From positions 712,501 through 776,500 of the forward strand of contig JABMCL010002720.1 of NCBI GenBank assembly GCA_018857735.1: 64,000 bases of DNA. Direction: 5' to 3'. The notes below the pieces were generated by a model. That model was not told the origin of the DNA, did no database searches, and was given only the letters and a program-made list of their open reading frames with translations. The translations under genes were made by a program, and so were the position numbers. How positions within the stretch are numbered: position 1 is the stretch's first letter; each line of letters opens with the position of its first letter. Origin of the DNA: Alviniconcha marisindica (lineage: Eukaryota; Mollusca; Gastropoda; Provannidae). Shown here one piece after another: positions 36,722 through 49,100 of the stretch.

Positions 36722-38050
36722 CTGTCAACAGAAGAACACAAATTCTCACAAACAAAGTACATCGCAAGTGCTTGTTGTAACCCTTTTCTTTAGTTTAAGA
36801 CCATCCTAAAAGTCAAATTGTCTTTACAGAGGGGTGGTCTTTAAAAAGCGGTTCATTTACATTATTGACAGTAATGAAATAATTCTTATAAAGCGCTATT
36901 CTCTAACCAGAGTTAAACCGATGATCAATATTCTCAACAAGAATGGCAACACCACATTGAGTCTGTCTTCTCATCCATCCACCCCACACCCCCTTCTCTT
37001 GTCTGGATATCTCACGCCCCCCCCCCCCCCCCAACTACTTAACCCTTAAGTCAAAATGTTAAAGGGGAACTGACACAAAGATGCAAGCTGGCCTCAAAAC
37101 ATAATAAATGTGCAAACAGTTCCATGCATGCAAGCTTCACTTGGTTGTTTTGTCCACAGCCATACGAAAGAAATGTTCTTAGCTTCGAACTTGGGATTCT
37201 CAGGGCATGGCCATAAGACAGAAAGAAAAAATCATATTATCAATATTACAAACCACAACTTTTGAAGAGAAAGTTGAGCCACGGCAGAATGGAGCAGTGG
37301 TCCTTCTGCTTATAACTTATACTGTAACTACTGAACTAAACTAGTGTAAGCATATAAAACATCATCGCTAAGCCAAAGATGCTCACACAAAACACTCAGT
37401 GAGTCCAGTCCTTAGCAGGTAGAACTTTAGAAGAAGAACTAGCAACCATGCAGTTAATAAAGTTAATAATAAAATCCTAAAGAGTGATGGAGATGTTATG
37501 CAATCATACTTTCTCAGTTTTAGCCATTTTATGCTTGAAATGGACAAAATCAAAGAAAAACAAGTTGGCTAAAAGTTAAAAATCCCTTATATGCTTGGCG
37601 TCATCCCTTTATTAATTTTTTTTTTTTTTTTTTTTAATTTAGTCTATTTATTTAAATGACTTGCCTCCCTTCTGATACTAGATTTATTCAAAATGGCTAA
37701 CGCAGCAGACGATGGGTACCGCAATTCGACGCAGTAAACGTCTAAAAGAATTGAAAACGTCGATAAGTTAGCGTTTGCACGCCTAATAAAATCGTAGACA
37801 TCGTAATGGTGTCCGAAAAGTAAAACAAGTTAAATCACATCCGTAATCACTAATCTGGGGCCACACGACACTTTGGATAGCCATATGGCCAAATCACGAA
37901 GTATCAAAAACTGATCTTCAAGAAAGCGAGGACGAAAAGGAGCCCACGGAACCGTAACATTGGGACTAGGTTACCATACTGACCATCTGCTCGAAATTAA
38001 TGACCCAGTTCTTTACCTGAAATTGGCTTTCTCACACAAACAGGACCTAA
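36722..38050 (-). promoter_or_regulatory. Presumed RLIG1 5'UTR and promoter region
   Basis: The RLIG1 start codon sits 5 bases into an exon whose acceptor is at 36722, so a leader exon must lie upstream. The interval 37680-38040 is richer in CpG than its flanks and is the best promoter candidate. A poly-T tract at about 37618-37636 and a poly-C tract at 37017-37032 are the only other features. Confidence 0.35.
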
Positions 38051-38094
38051 ACACAGTAAATGGCATCAGACGCTTTTTGCGCAAGACTTTAGAA

Positions 38095-38320
38095 TTACGT
38101 CCCTTGTGGATGGAAGGGAGATGACCCCTCCCACTCCTCCCCGAAGGGGACGTAAAGCAACACTGAACTTGGTGTTTTCAGGGGACGTAAAGCAACACTG
38201 AACTTGGTGTTTTCAGGGCACAGGAGCTTTGTGAAAATTGAGGTGGCAGTCCTGGGCACCCCTTCCCTGATTGTATCGTTTCTGTGGGTGTAAAACAATA
38301 CTGAATGACGAACTTGTTTT
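38095..38320. repeat. Dispersed repeat with internal 39-bp duplication
   Basis: The word GGACGTAAAGCAACACTGAA with TTGGTGTTTTCAGGG occurs twice in tandem (38148 and 38184), followed by a block shared with 23455-23570. Confidence 0.6.
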
Positions 38321-39726
38321 TTTATTTTATTTTCTTTAAGGGTGTAACTCTAGTAGTTTATGAACCTTGTAATCATACTCGTATCAAAGCTGAGAGCTAC
38401 TGTGGGCGACTCTGGTTTTTGTTGTTGCATTCATGTGACAGCTTTTGATGTTAACTTCCTTGTTTGTTGATTAAGGCCAAGTAGTGCGTCTGGGCCAATC
38501 CAGATGGGAGTGACAAAAAAGGTCCATTCCATTGGAGCCACATGCCAAATCTGAGCAATTGACATCTGCTACTGAGTGATGGCACTGGAGTGACTTTGCC
38601 ATGAGCTACTGAATGCAGTTAAAGGCATTGTGGACCCAGTTAACCAACATGTGGGGCACAGGCAGCAGCACGTCAGATTGCATAGCAACGGTTGTGTGCA
38701 TCTGTGTATGTGTGCATGCATTGTCAGAATGTCCAGTAAAGGTGTGTGTGTGTGTGTGTGTATTTTGAGCGAGTGACTGTATGTGTGTGTAATAACAGTA
38801 TGTACACAGGCTTTCTCAAATATACATGTACATGTATGCCCCCCATCACACACATACATACAGGCACCACACACACACACATTATCCACACAGACTTGCC
38901 CAACAATGTTTTCATCAATGTTTATTTTCTGGATTCCTGAAAGCAGAGTGGTACTGCATTGTAAACTGAGCCAGCGATGGGAAACCAGATTCTGCTGCCC
39001 AGCAAGAACACTACACTGCACACTGGCAAGCTCAAAAACATGCATTTGGAGCTGACTATACAGCCAAACCCCACCTGATGACCAGCACAGTTCAGTGGCC
39101 ATCCCACCATTACATCCATCCATTCTGTCTCCGTAAAGAATTCTCCATTCCATTTTATAATAATAATGGACCCTTTTATGTGCTATTTCTCCAGATTGGA
39201 GCACATAGCCCATCACAAAGCAAAGAACAAAACAGTCAAAACAAACTTCCATGAGCACACACACACCACACGCACACAGTCAATAGGATAGCCTGAAAAG
39301 GTGAGAGTTGAAAGATGATTTGAAAGATTTATATTCATTAAAAAAAAAACCCGCTAATAATAATATGGGCACTTGTAGTTGTACAGTAGTCAATGCAGCT
39401 TGTGGGCACCCATTTTCTGGTCCAAAAGTGTCTGTCCAGCACTCTGTACTCTGACCACCCTGATGCATGAAGTATGTGAAGTAGGATCCCAGGGCTGACC
39501 CTACAGAGCGACATCCTGTCATGTGACCAACCTGTTACGCCACCAGCTTTTGCCCCATTCCCATAGCTGATTGCGTAAGCAGGTTGCATGTGGAATTTTG
39601 ACAAGCAATGCTGGGAGTGTACAGCCAACAGAGACACTTGTTGACTTGATTTCCACTTGCAATGCCAGTTTTCACTGGCAGTCGACTGAACTTTAAATAC
39701 ACACAGCCAAGTCTGAGCCTTGATCA

Positions 39727-40158
39727 CTTTATGTTCATCACCCAGGAGAACTGCCTGCCAGTTTGCCAAAGGCAATGGTGACAAGATTGTAGGCACAGAA
39801 AAGTCCACAGAGGCTGCATCAAGCAAGGCATTTCAATGTCCCCTGTGGAGCCATCCCCTGTGAGCCCCAGTTCCCCAACCTGCAGGTGAATGGCTGACGA
39901 ACGGCCGACCATCAGACGGCTGTCAGATTCAAAGATCATGGCAGCAGGCATTTCTGTTAATGCCACCGGAGTCTGAGGATCATGGGTTGGTCTCTTCAGT
40001 TGTTGGAGCTCATGCATGATGCGTGGGTCATGCCTCCTGTTGATCTTCACCTGCCAAGCTCCTGTCATGTTCAGGTGTGACTTCTCTTCAATCTCAGACA
40101 TGACAAGCCAGGCAGGTTCAACAGGTTTCAGAGTTCTAACCCAAACTTCCAGCAGCTC
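39727..40158 (-). other. Open frame directly after the DDX51 stop codon
   Basis: In the same frame as DDX51, 144 codons follow the TAA without another stop (begins ELLEVWVRTLKPVEPAWLVM, includes ALTEMPAAMIFESDSRLMVG). No domain is recognised. It is either 3'UTR that happens to be open, a readthrough extension, or a relic. 3'UTR probably continues to about 38310, where AATAAA motifs occur on the minus strand. Confidence 0.35.
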
Positions 40159-43100
40159 TTACTTGGGATGTTTCTTCTTGTTCTCTTCCTGCAACATAGT
40201 CAGTGTTTTGTTTTTTAAAACATCATCACAATGATTGCAGTTGCTGACTTACAACTAAGTAAACATGGCGCTTACTGTCCACAGAAACAAGGCTTATTAG
40301 GGACGGGGTACTAACAACATGCATCCCTTCACTGTTTTATATAGGCACCATGACACCCCAAGAGTGTGGTGTGTATTCCAGCAGTTTTTCTTTTCTTTTT
40401 AACTCCCAGTATTGTAAGAGCCCTACACAACTGCTGGCTTGTAATCACCACTCCAATCACACAAAATTGAGTAATTTGACCATTGTTCTGGAGTTTAAAA
40501 ATCAATCAATCTGAATACAACTTTTCTGAGGCGAGAATTGCATTGAGAGCTTGTGTTACAGGGTTACTTCCCTTGCACAAAAGTTCTAATGGAGTGTCTT
40601 TTTATCATTCAGTTTCAAAGCTGCAACATACTTAGCCTAGCACAATGTTTTTTGTTGTTGTTTTTTTCTCCTCAAAATAATGTTATCTCAAGAAATAAAA
40701 AATGACATGCAGTGTTGATGTCTTTGTAACCTTGATGACATGGGAATTATGAATGACAGTCTTTGCAACCTTGATGACATGGAAATTAGGAGCAAGAGTC
40801 TTTGTGACCTTGATGACATGGAAATTAGGAACAAGTCTTTGTGACTTTGATAACATGGGAATTATATCAAGTCTTTGTGACCTTGATGATGTGGAAGGTA
40901 TGAATGACAGGCTTTACAACCTTGATGGCATGGGAATTATAACGACAGTCTTTGTGACTGTGACGACATGGGAATTATGAACAACAGTCTTTGTTACCTC
41001 CATGACATAGGAATTATGAGTGACAGTCTTTGTGACCTTGATGACATGGGAATTAAGAAAAACAGTCTTTGTTACCTTGATGACAATGGAATTATGAACA
41101 ACAGTCTTTGTCACCTTGATGACAGTGGAATTATGAATGAGTCTTTGTCACCTTGATGACAGTGGAATTATGAACGAGTCTTTGTGACCTTGATGACAGT
41201 AGAATTACGAACGCGTCTTTGTCACCTTGAGGACAGTGGAATTATGAATGAGTCTTTGTTACCTTGATGATGTCTGGGAGCTTGGCCAGGGCTTCACGGA
41301 ACGGCTGCTCCAAGGCTTTTAGCATCTGCCGCTTAACCTTCATCTCCCGGATGCTGGCCCACTTGCCCGCCTCACGCATCATCTTCTTGAAGTGGAAAAA
41401 CTGCCACAGAAGAACACAGCCAGCTGATTCAACTGTCCTGCAACTTCTGCAGCTCAGTGCAAACTGCTAATACCCACCATTTGAAATGATAATAATAAAA
41501 ATATTTATAGGTGCAAAATCAAATCCTGGGGAGCAGAGGGGGCAACAAGAACATTAAAATTCCAACCGCTGTGCTGCATACTCCCACCTCTTTCTTTTCC
41601 AGCAAGGAGATGGCAGTCCCAGCTCTGCCAGCGCGTGCAGTGCGCCCGACCCGATGGACGTAGGTCTTGATGTAGGGGGGGTTGTCGTAGGAGATGACGT
41701 ACTTCACATTGTCCAAATCCATCCCACGTGCCATGGCATCAGAACACACCAGACTGCCACAGAAAAACAACACACAAGAGCGAGTTGACTAACAAGGCTG
41801 AAAGAACAAACAAACAAACAAAAACAATGCTGGGTAGACTGCTGTTCACACAAGAGTGTACAAAACACACAAGAGTGAACTTTCTAATAAGACCAACAAA
41901 AATGAAACACAAAAAGAAGAGACGATTTTCAGGGTATACCCATTTTTCCATACTCTTCTTAAAAAAAACTTGCGTAACTTGACCCCTTCCTAAACCCCTT
42001 ATATTTACAACTTGACCTGGGTATTGTACTCTTCCCCAAAACCCATGTATAACTTGACCTGTATGTTGTACCCTTCAAAAATGAGAGAAGAACTTACAGG
42101 TCAATCTTTCCTTTTGAGAACTGCTTCAGGATTTTCTTCCGTCTCTCGGCGGGCAGTCGAGAGGAGAACTCTCGCACCTTGAGGCCACCAAACAGCTTCA
42201 GCAGTAGACACAACCTGCATAGCACAATAACCATTCAATTCACCAGTAGACACAACCTGCATAGCATCATAACCATTCAATTCACCAGTAGGCACAACCT
42301 GCATAGCATCATAACCATTCATTTTCCAGTAGGCACAACCTGCATAGCATCATAACCATTCAGTTCACCAGTAGGCACAACCTGCACAGCATCATAACCA
42401 TTCAATTCACCAGCAGGCACAACCTGCACAGCATCATAACCATTCAATTCACCAGTAGGCATAACCTGCATAGCATCATAACCATTCAGTTCACCAGTAG
42501 ACACAGCCTGCATAGCATCATAACCATTCATTTTCCAGTAGGCACAACCTCCATAGCATCATAACCATTCAATTCACCAGTAGGCACAACCTGCACAGCA
42601 TCACAACCATTCAATTCACCAGTAGGCACAACCTGCACAGCATCACAACCATTCAATTCACCAGTAGGCACAACCTGCATAGCATCATAACCATTCATTT
42701 TCCAGTAGGCACAACCTGCAGAGCATCATAACCATTCAATTCACCAGTAGACACAACCTGCACAGCATCACAACCATTCAATTCACCAGTAGGCACAACC
42801 TGCACAGCATCACAACCATTCAATTCACCAGTAGGCACAACCTGCATAGCATCATAACCATTCATTTTCCAGTAGGCACAACCTGCAGAGCATCATAACC
42901 ATTCAATTCACCAGTAGGCACAACCTGCACAGCATCATAACCATTCAATTCACCAGTAGACACAACCTGCATAGCATCATAACCATTCAATTCACCAGTA
43001 GGCACAACCTGCACAGCATCACAACCATTCAATTCACCAGTAGGCACAACCTGCATAGCATCATAACCATTCATTTTCCAGTAGGCACAACCTGCAGAGC

Positions 43101-46100
43101 ATCATAACCATTCAATTCACCAGTAGGCACAACCTGCACAGCATCATAACCATTCAATTCACCAGTAGGCACAACCTGCACAGCATCATAACCATTCAAT
43201 TCACCAGTAGACACAACCTACTTAGCACAATAACCATTCCATTCACCAGTAGACACAACCTGCATAGAATCATAACCATTCAGTTCACCAGTAGGCACAA
43301 ACTGCATAGCACAATAACCATTCAATTCACCAGTAGACACATTCTGCACTGAAACAGGCACATAATAACACTCATTCATTTCAGCAACAGACACAGCCAG
43401 CCTAGCAACAGGCACACAATACTAATCATTCACTTTGCCAGCAGACAGCCTACATAGCAACAGGCACATAACAAAAATCAGTCATTTCAGCAACAGACAG
43501 CCAGCCTAGCAACAGGCACACAATACTAATCATTCACTTTGCCAGCAGACAGCCTACATAGCTACAGGCACATAACAATAATCAGTCATTTCAGCAACAG
43601 ACACAGCCAGCCAAGCAACAGGCACACAATAATAATCACTCACTTCAGCAACAGACACAGCCTGTGTAGCTACAGGCACACAATAATAGTAATTTCCTTC
43701 AGCATAGCAACAGGTAGACACTAATAATCATTCACTTTACTTCAGCAGCAGACAGCCTGCAAAGCCATAGGCACACAATAATAACTGTACATTCCACTTC
43801 AGAAATTGGTACAACCTGTATTAGGGACAGACAGACAGTAATAATCATTATATTCACGTCATTTCAGCCACTGCCTCTGTAACAACGGCTAATCTGCAGC
43901 TTTTGTGAAGCGCATGCCATTTTGCCTCAACCATGTGTTTGTGGAATCTGCAGTACTGGTAACACCTGCAATATATTGCAACAACTCACCTGTGTATGGA
44001 TTCCACAGTAGTAGTAAAAATTAAAGTACCTTTTTTCCCAAAAAAAGTACCTGCAGTATATTGCACCAACTGACCTGTGTGTGGATTTTGCAGCACTGGG
44101 AGAGTACCTGCAATATATTGTGACAACTCACCTGCGTGTGGAGTCTGCAGTACTGAAGTACCTGCCAATTTGCGTCAACTGACCTGTGTGTGGATTACAA
44201 ATACATGCCATTTCACCAACTGACCCTTGTGTGGATTACAAGCACATGCCACTGAACCAACTCACCTGTGTGTGAATTACAAATGCATGTGTGCATTGCA
44301 CCAACTGACCCGAGGTGGATTACAAGTGCATGCATTGCACCACCTCACCTGTGTGTGGATTACAAATGCATGTATGAATTGCACCAACTGACCTGTGTGT
44401 GGATTCCCATCACATGCATTGCACCATCTCACCTGTGTGTGGATTCCCATCACATGCATTGCACCAACTGACCTGTGTGTGGATTCCCATCACATGCATA
44501 GCACCAACTGACCTGTGTGTGGATTCCCATCACATGCATTGCACCAACTGACCTGTGTGTGGATTCCCATCACATGCATTGCACCAACTGACCTGTGTGT
44601 GGATTCCCATCACATGCATTGCACCAACTGACCTGTGTGTGGATTCCCATCACATGCATTGCACCAACTGACCTGTGTGTGGATTCCCATCACATGCATT
44701 GCACCAACTGACCTGTGTGTGGATTCCCATCACATGCATTGCACCAACTGACCTGGGAGTGGATTCCCATCACATGCATTGCACCACCTCATCTGTGTGT
44801 GGATTACCATCGCATGCATTGCACCAACTGACCTGTGTGTGGATTCCACAGTATTGGTAAAGCAGAGGACGCTGCGGAACTTGAGGTTGTGCAGAAAGTG
44901 TAGCATGACCAGGGGCTTCTCTCCAGCGCTGCCTTCAACCACATACTCCTGCAAACCAAACCAGCTTCCATTCTCCGACAACCATCTTTTTAACGTCCCT
45001 TTCTACTGTAGCACAATGAAATGAATGAACATCACAAACAGGGCATGCTTGGACTTACCAAGTACCAGGCCACACTTCATTCAGTCTAATAACATTGACG
45101 ATGTGCGAACTACATAATTTAAGCAGGCTGAAATGGTTACAACCATGACAAGGTTGAATCAATGCGATTAACCCCTGTCCTGCTGCTGCTATCTATAGCA
45201 CAGGAAACAGGCCAACTGGCACAGCCATGCCCCATATTATGTTGATATAATCAACCAATGATTCAATGAATGAAGCTTTTTTTCAAATTCAATGAACAAG
45301 TAAAAGAATGAACTGTAAAAGTTCATATATATTGTCTATGCATTAATAACAATGTACATTATGTTTATGTATATCAGTCTGTGTAGTGCATTAGTTCTAT
45401 TTTTCAGTTTTTTTGTTTTTGTCAACTTTCTGCTAAAAGTGGCCTTGGCTGTTCTGGCCCCTTGTACAGTATGGTCAGCCAGTCTCATTTGTCATCCATC
45501 CATCTGTTCATGCATGCATCCACCCATCCGTCTGTTTATCCATCTATCTGTCCATCAATCTGTCTGTGCACCTGTCTGTAATTCCATCCACCTGTCTGTC
45601 CATCCACCTGTGTGACAGTGCACCTGTCTGTCAGTCCATTTGTCTGTAATTCCATCCACCTGTGTGATAGTCCACCTGTCTGTCAGTTCATGTCACCACT
45701 TGATTACTCAGCGTCCTGTTGTGACACTCACCGTAAGGCCCTCTGGAGTGGTGTACTTGCCAACAAATTCCCCATCAGCGTTCTCTGGGGTGTCTGCAAA
45801 AGAGACAGGGGAAGGAGCTGAAAACAGATTCCATTTCAAGCTGCTGACAAAAAAGAGGCATGTCTTTCACATTGTGGAGTGTGTCTAGCAGCCGGTTCCA
45901 CAGGGTGGGGGCGCTGGCATGCAATGGCCCTGTGCCCGAGCATTTTCTGTCGGTGTTCTCACTCAATCCCAAGACAAGAAACACTCGAGAAACTGAAGAC
46001 GCATGGTTCATGGTACAGTAGTAAACACATCAGTCAAACTCGCAGACTATTGCACATCAGGGTACCGTTACCAACAGCAACACTTTCACACAAAGAAGTG

Positions 46101-49100
46101 CCTGGGCTAGAGAGCAAGTCTGCCACAGCCAGTTCTCACAGGACAAAAGGACCTGAATTTTTCATTGAAAAAATCCCAACAGGGACTACAAATGGATCAA
46201 AGTAGAAGACAAAGAAGAAGATGAAGACAATGAAGACTGAAGATGAAGAAGAAGAAGACAAAGAAGTAGAGGAGGAGGAAGAAGAAGACAGTTTTTGGAC
46301 TTTAATGTCCCATCAACTGACAAAGAAGTAGAGGGGGAAGAAGAAGATAGTTTTTGGACCTTAATGTCCCATCAATTGATAAAGAAGTTTAGGAGGAAGA
46401 AGAAGATAGTTCTTGGACTTTAATGTCCCATCAACTGACAAAGAAGTAGAGGAGGAAGAGGAGGATAGTTCTTGGACTTCAATGTCCCATCAACTGCACA
46501 GTCAGTTAGCTAGTAACTGGATTTTAATATCCCGACAATCACACTGAGTCAGTGCAACACAAACATGATGAAGATGAAGAAGGCTGAAGCACAACAAGAA
46601 ACAGGAGGAGCAAAAAAGGAAGAAGAAGGAGAGGAAGAGGAAAAGTGGAAGGCATAAACATCCCTCTCTGTCCATGTTACAGCTCCTCTTTAATAATAAT
46701 AATGTACATTTATCACGCGCTCATCAATGCCCTGAGCGCTCACATGATACACATTAACCTAAATATGATATTCTACACACATGTAGAGCACAGTCCATGT
46801 TACAGTTCCTCTTTAATAATAAAAATAATAATGTACATTTATCATGCGCTCATCAATGCCCTGAGCGCTCACATGATACACACTAATCTATATATGATAT
46901 TCTACACACATGTAGAGCACAGTCCATGTTACAGTTCCTCTTTAATAATAATAATGTACATTTATCATGCGCTCATCAATGCCCTGAGCGCTCACATGAT
47001 ACACATTAACCTAAATATGATATTCTACACACACGTAGAGCACAGTCCATGTTACAGTTCCTCTTTAATAATAATAATGTACATTTATCACGCGCTCATC
47101 AATGCCCTGAGCGCTCACATGATACACACTAACCTAAATATGATATTCTACACACATGTAGAGCACAGTCCTACCAAAACAATTTACATAAAGTATTATA
47201 TGGAAAAACAAACACACGCACTACACACATACAGACTGTAGCAGAAACTGGGTACTGATATTAGTTGGGATGAAAATACCTTCTGTTTTGTCATCCACCA
47301 CCTCCTCATGCTGCAGCTTGGTGCTGTGTTCCAGTGGTGTGGAAGGGGTGTTTGAGACAACGTAGGTCATCAGTCGTGGATGAAACAAGTTCAGCTGCTC
47401 AAGCTTTTCAGGGTTGTGGGACAGAGTGGCTGAGAACAGCAACTTCTGAAGCTGTGGAAAACAGCAGTCATTACAGCAGAGCACTGGTACTGCTGAAGCT
47501 GTGGAAAACAGCAGTCATTACAGCAGAGCACTGGTACTTCTGAAGCTGTGGAAAACAGCAGTCATTACAGCAGAGCACTGGTACTTCTGAAGCTGTGGAA
47601 AACAGCAGTCATTACAGCAGAGCACTGGTACTGCTGAAGCTGTGGAAAACAGCAGTCATTACAGCAGAGCACTGGTACTTCTGAAGCTGTGGAAAACAGC
47701 AGTCATTACAGCAGAGCACTGGTACTGCTGAAGCTGTGGAAAACAGCAGTCATTACAGCAGAGCACTGGTACTGCTGAAGCTGTGGAAAACAGCAGTCAT
47801 TACAGCAGAGCACTGGTACTTCTGAAGCTGTGGAAAACAGCAGTCATTACAGCAGAGCACTGGTACTGCTGAAGCTGTGGAAAACCGCAGTCATTACAGC
47901 AGAGCACTGGTACTGCTGAAGCTGTGGAAAACCAGCAGTCATTACAGCAGAGCACTGGTACTTCTGAAGCTGTGGAAAACAGCAGTCATTACAGCAGAGC
48001 ACTGGTACTGCTGAAGCTGTGGAAAACAGCAGTCATTACAGCAGAGCACTGGTACTGCTGAAGCTGTGGAAAACAGCAGTCATTACAGCAGAGCACTGGT
48101 AGTGCTGAAGCTGTGGAAAACAGCAGTCATTACAGCAGAGCACTGGTAGTGCTGAAGCTGTGGAAAACCGCAGTCATTACAGCAGAGCACTGGTACTTCT
48201 GAAGCTGTGGAAAACAGCAGTCATTACAGCAGAGCACTGGTACTGCTGAAGCTGTGGAAAACAGCAGTCATTACAGCAGAGCACTGGTACTGCTGAAGCT
48301 GTGGAAAACAGCAGTCATTACAGCAGAGCACTGGTAGTGCTGAAGCTGTGGAAAACAGCAGTCATTACAACAAAGCACTGATGCTTCTGAAACTGTGGAA
48401 AACAGCAGTCATTACAACAAAGCACTGATGCTTCTGAAGCTGTGGAAAACAGCAGTTATTGCAATATAGCACTGATACTTCTGAAGCTGTGGAAAACAGT
48501 AGTCATTACAACATAGCTTTGACACGTGTGAAAGTATAGAATTCCTGAAGTCAGAATGCAGCTTCTAAAGCTGTGGAAAACAGCAGTCAGGACAACACAG
48601 CTTCGACACTTGTGAAAGTACAGAATTCCTGAAGTCAGAGTAAAGCTTCCGAAGCTGTGGAAAACAGCAGTCATTACAAAATAGCTTTAGTACTTTTGAA
48701 GCTGTGGAAAACAGCAGTCATTATGACAGAGCTTTGACATTTGTGAAAGTACAGAATTCCTGAAGTCAGAATGCAGCTAACATTGCTCATACAACAGCAT
48801 ATACAGGTGCAGGGAAACAGCTGCACATAGACATACGGAGTTTATTCTTGCCAAGCAAATGCACAGGGAAGCAATGTTTCAAGGTGCTGGCTCATTTGTT
48901 CATCATCACTATCAAACCTGTACAGCAACACGACAACCTGATTACCAAAACTGAGCCATAGTGCAAAGTGCTACTTTTGAATACTAAGTCCATTCACACA
49001 AATCATAACATATAAAGTTGCTGCAACAAAGCAAGAGTGAGGATGACTTAGTCAGTAATTAGATTTTCATATCTGGTCAACTGCAAAGGGTCACCTCAGG

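Noticed and set aside
35967..36809. 280-aa open frame on the plus strand
   Set aside because: It runs through the polypurine tract and a CA repeat, and lies antisense to RLIG1 exon 1.
38569..39264. 231-aa open frame on the minus strand as a separate gene
   Set aside because: It crosses CA-rich repeats, shows no domain and lies in probable DDX51 3'UTR.
46645..47241. 198-aa repetitive open frame
   Set aside because: Four tandem copies of a noncoding 125-bp unit; no domain and simple-repeat origin.
42215..48745. CRISPR-like regular repeats
   Set aside because: The 40-47 bp units are contiguous with no unique spacers, contain spliced-gene exon edges and lie in introns of an animal gene.
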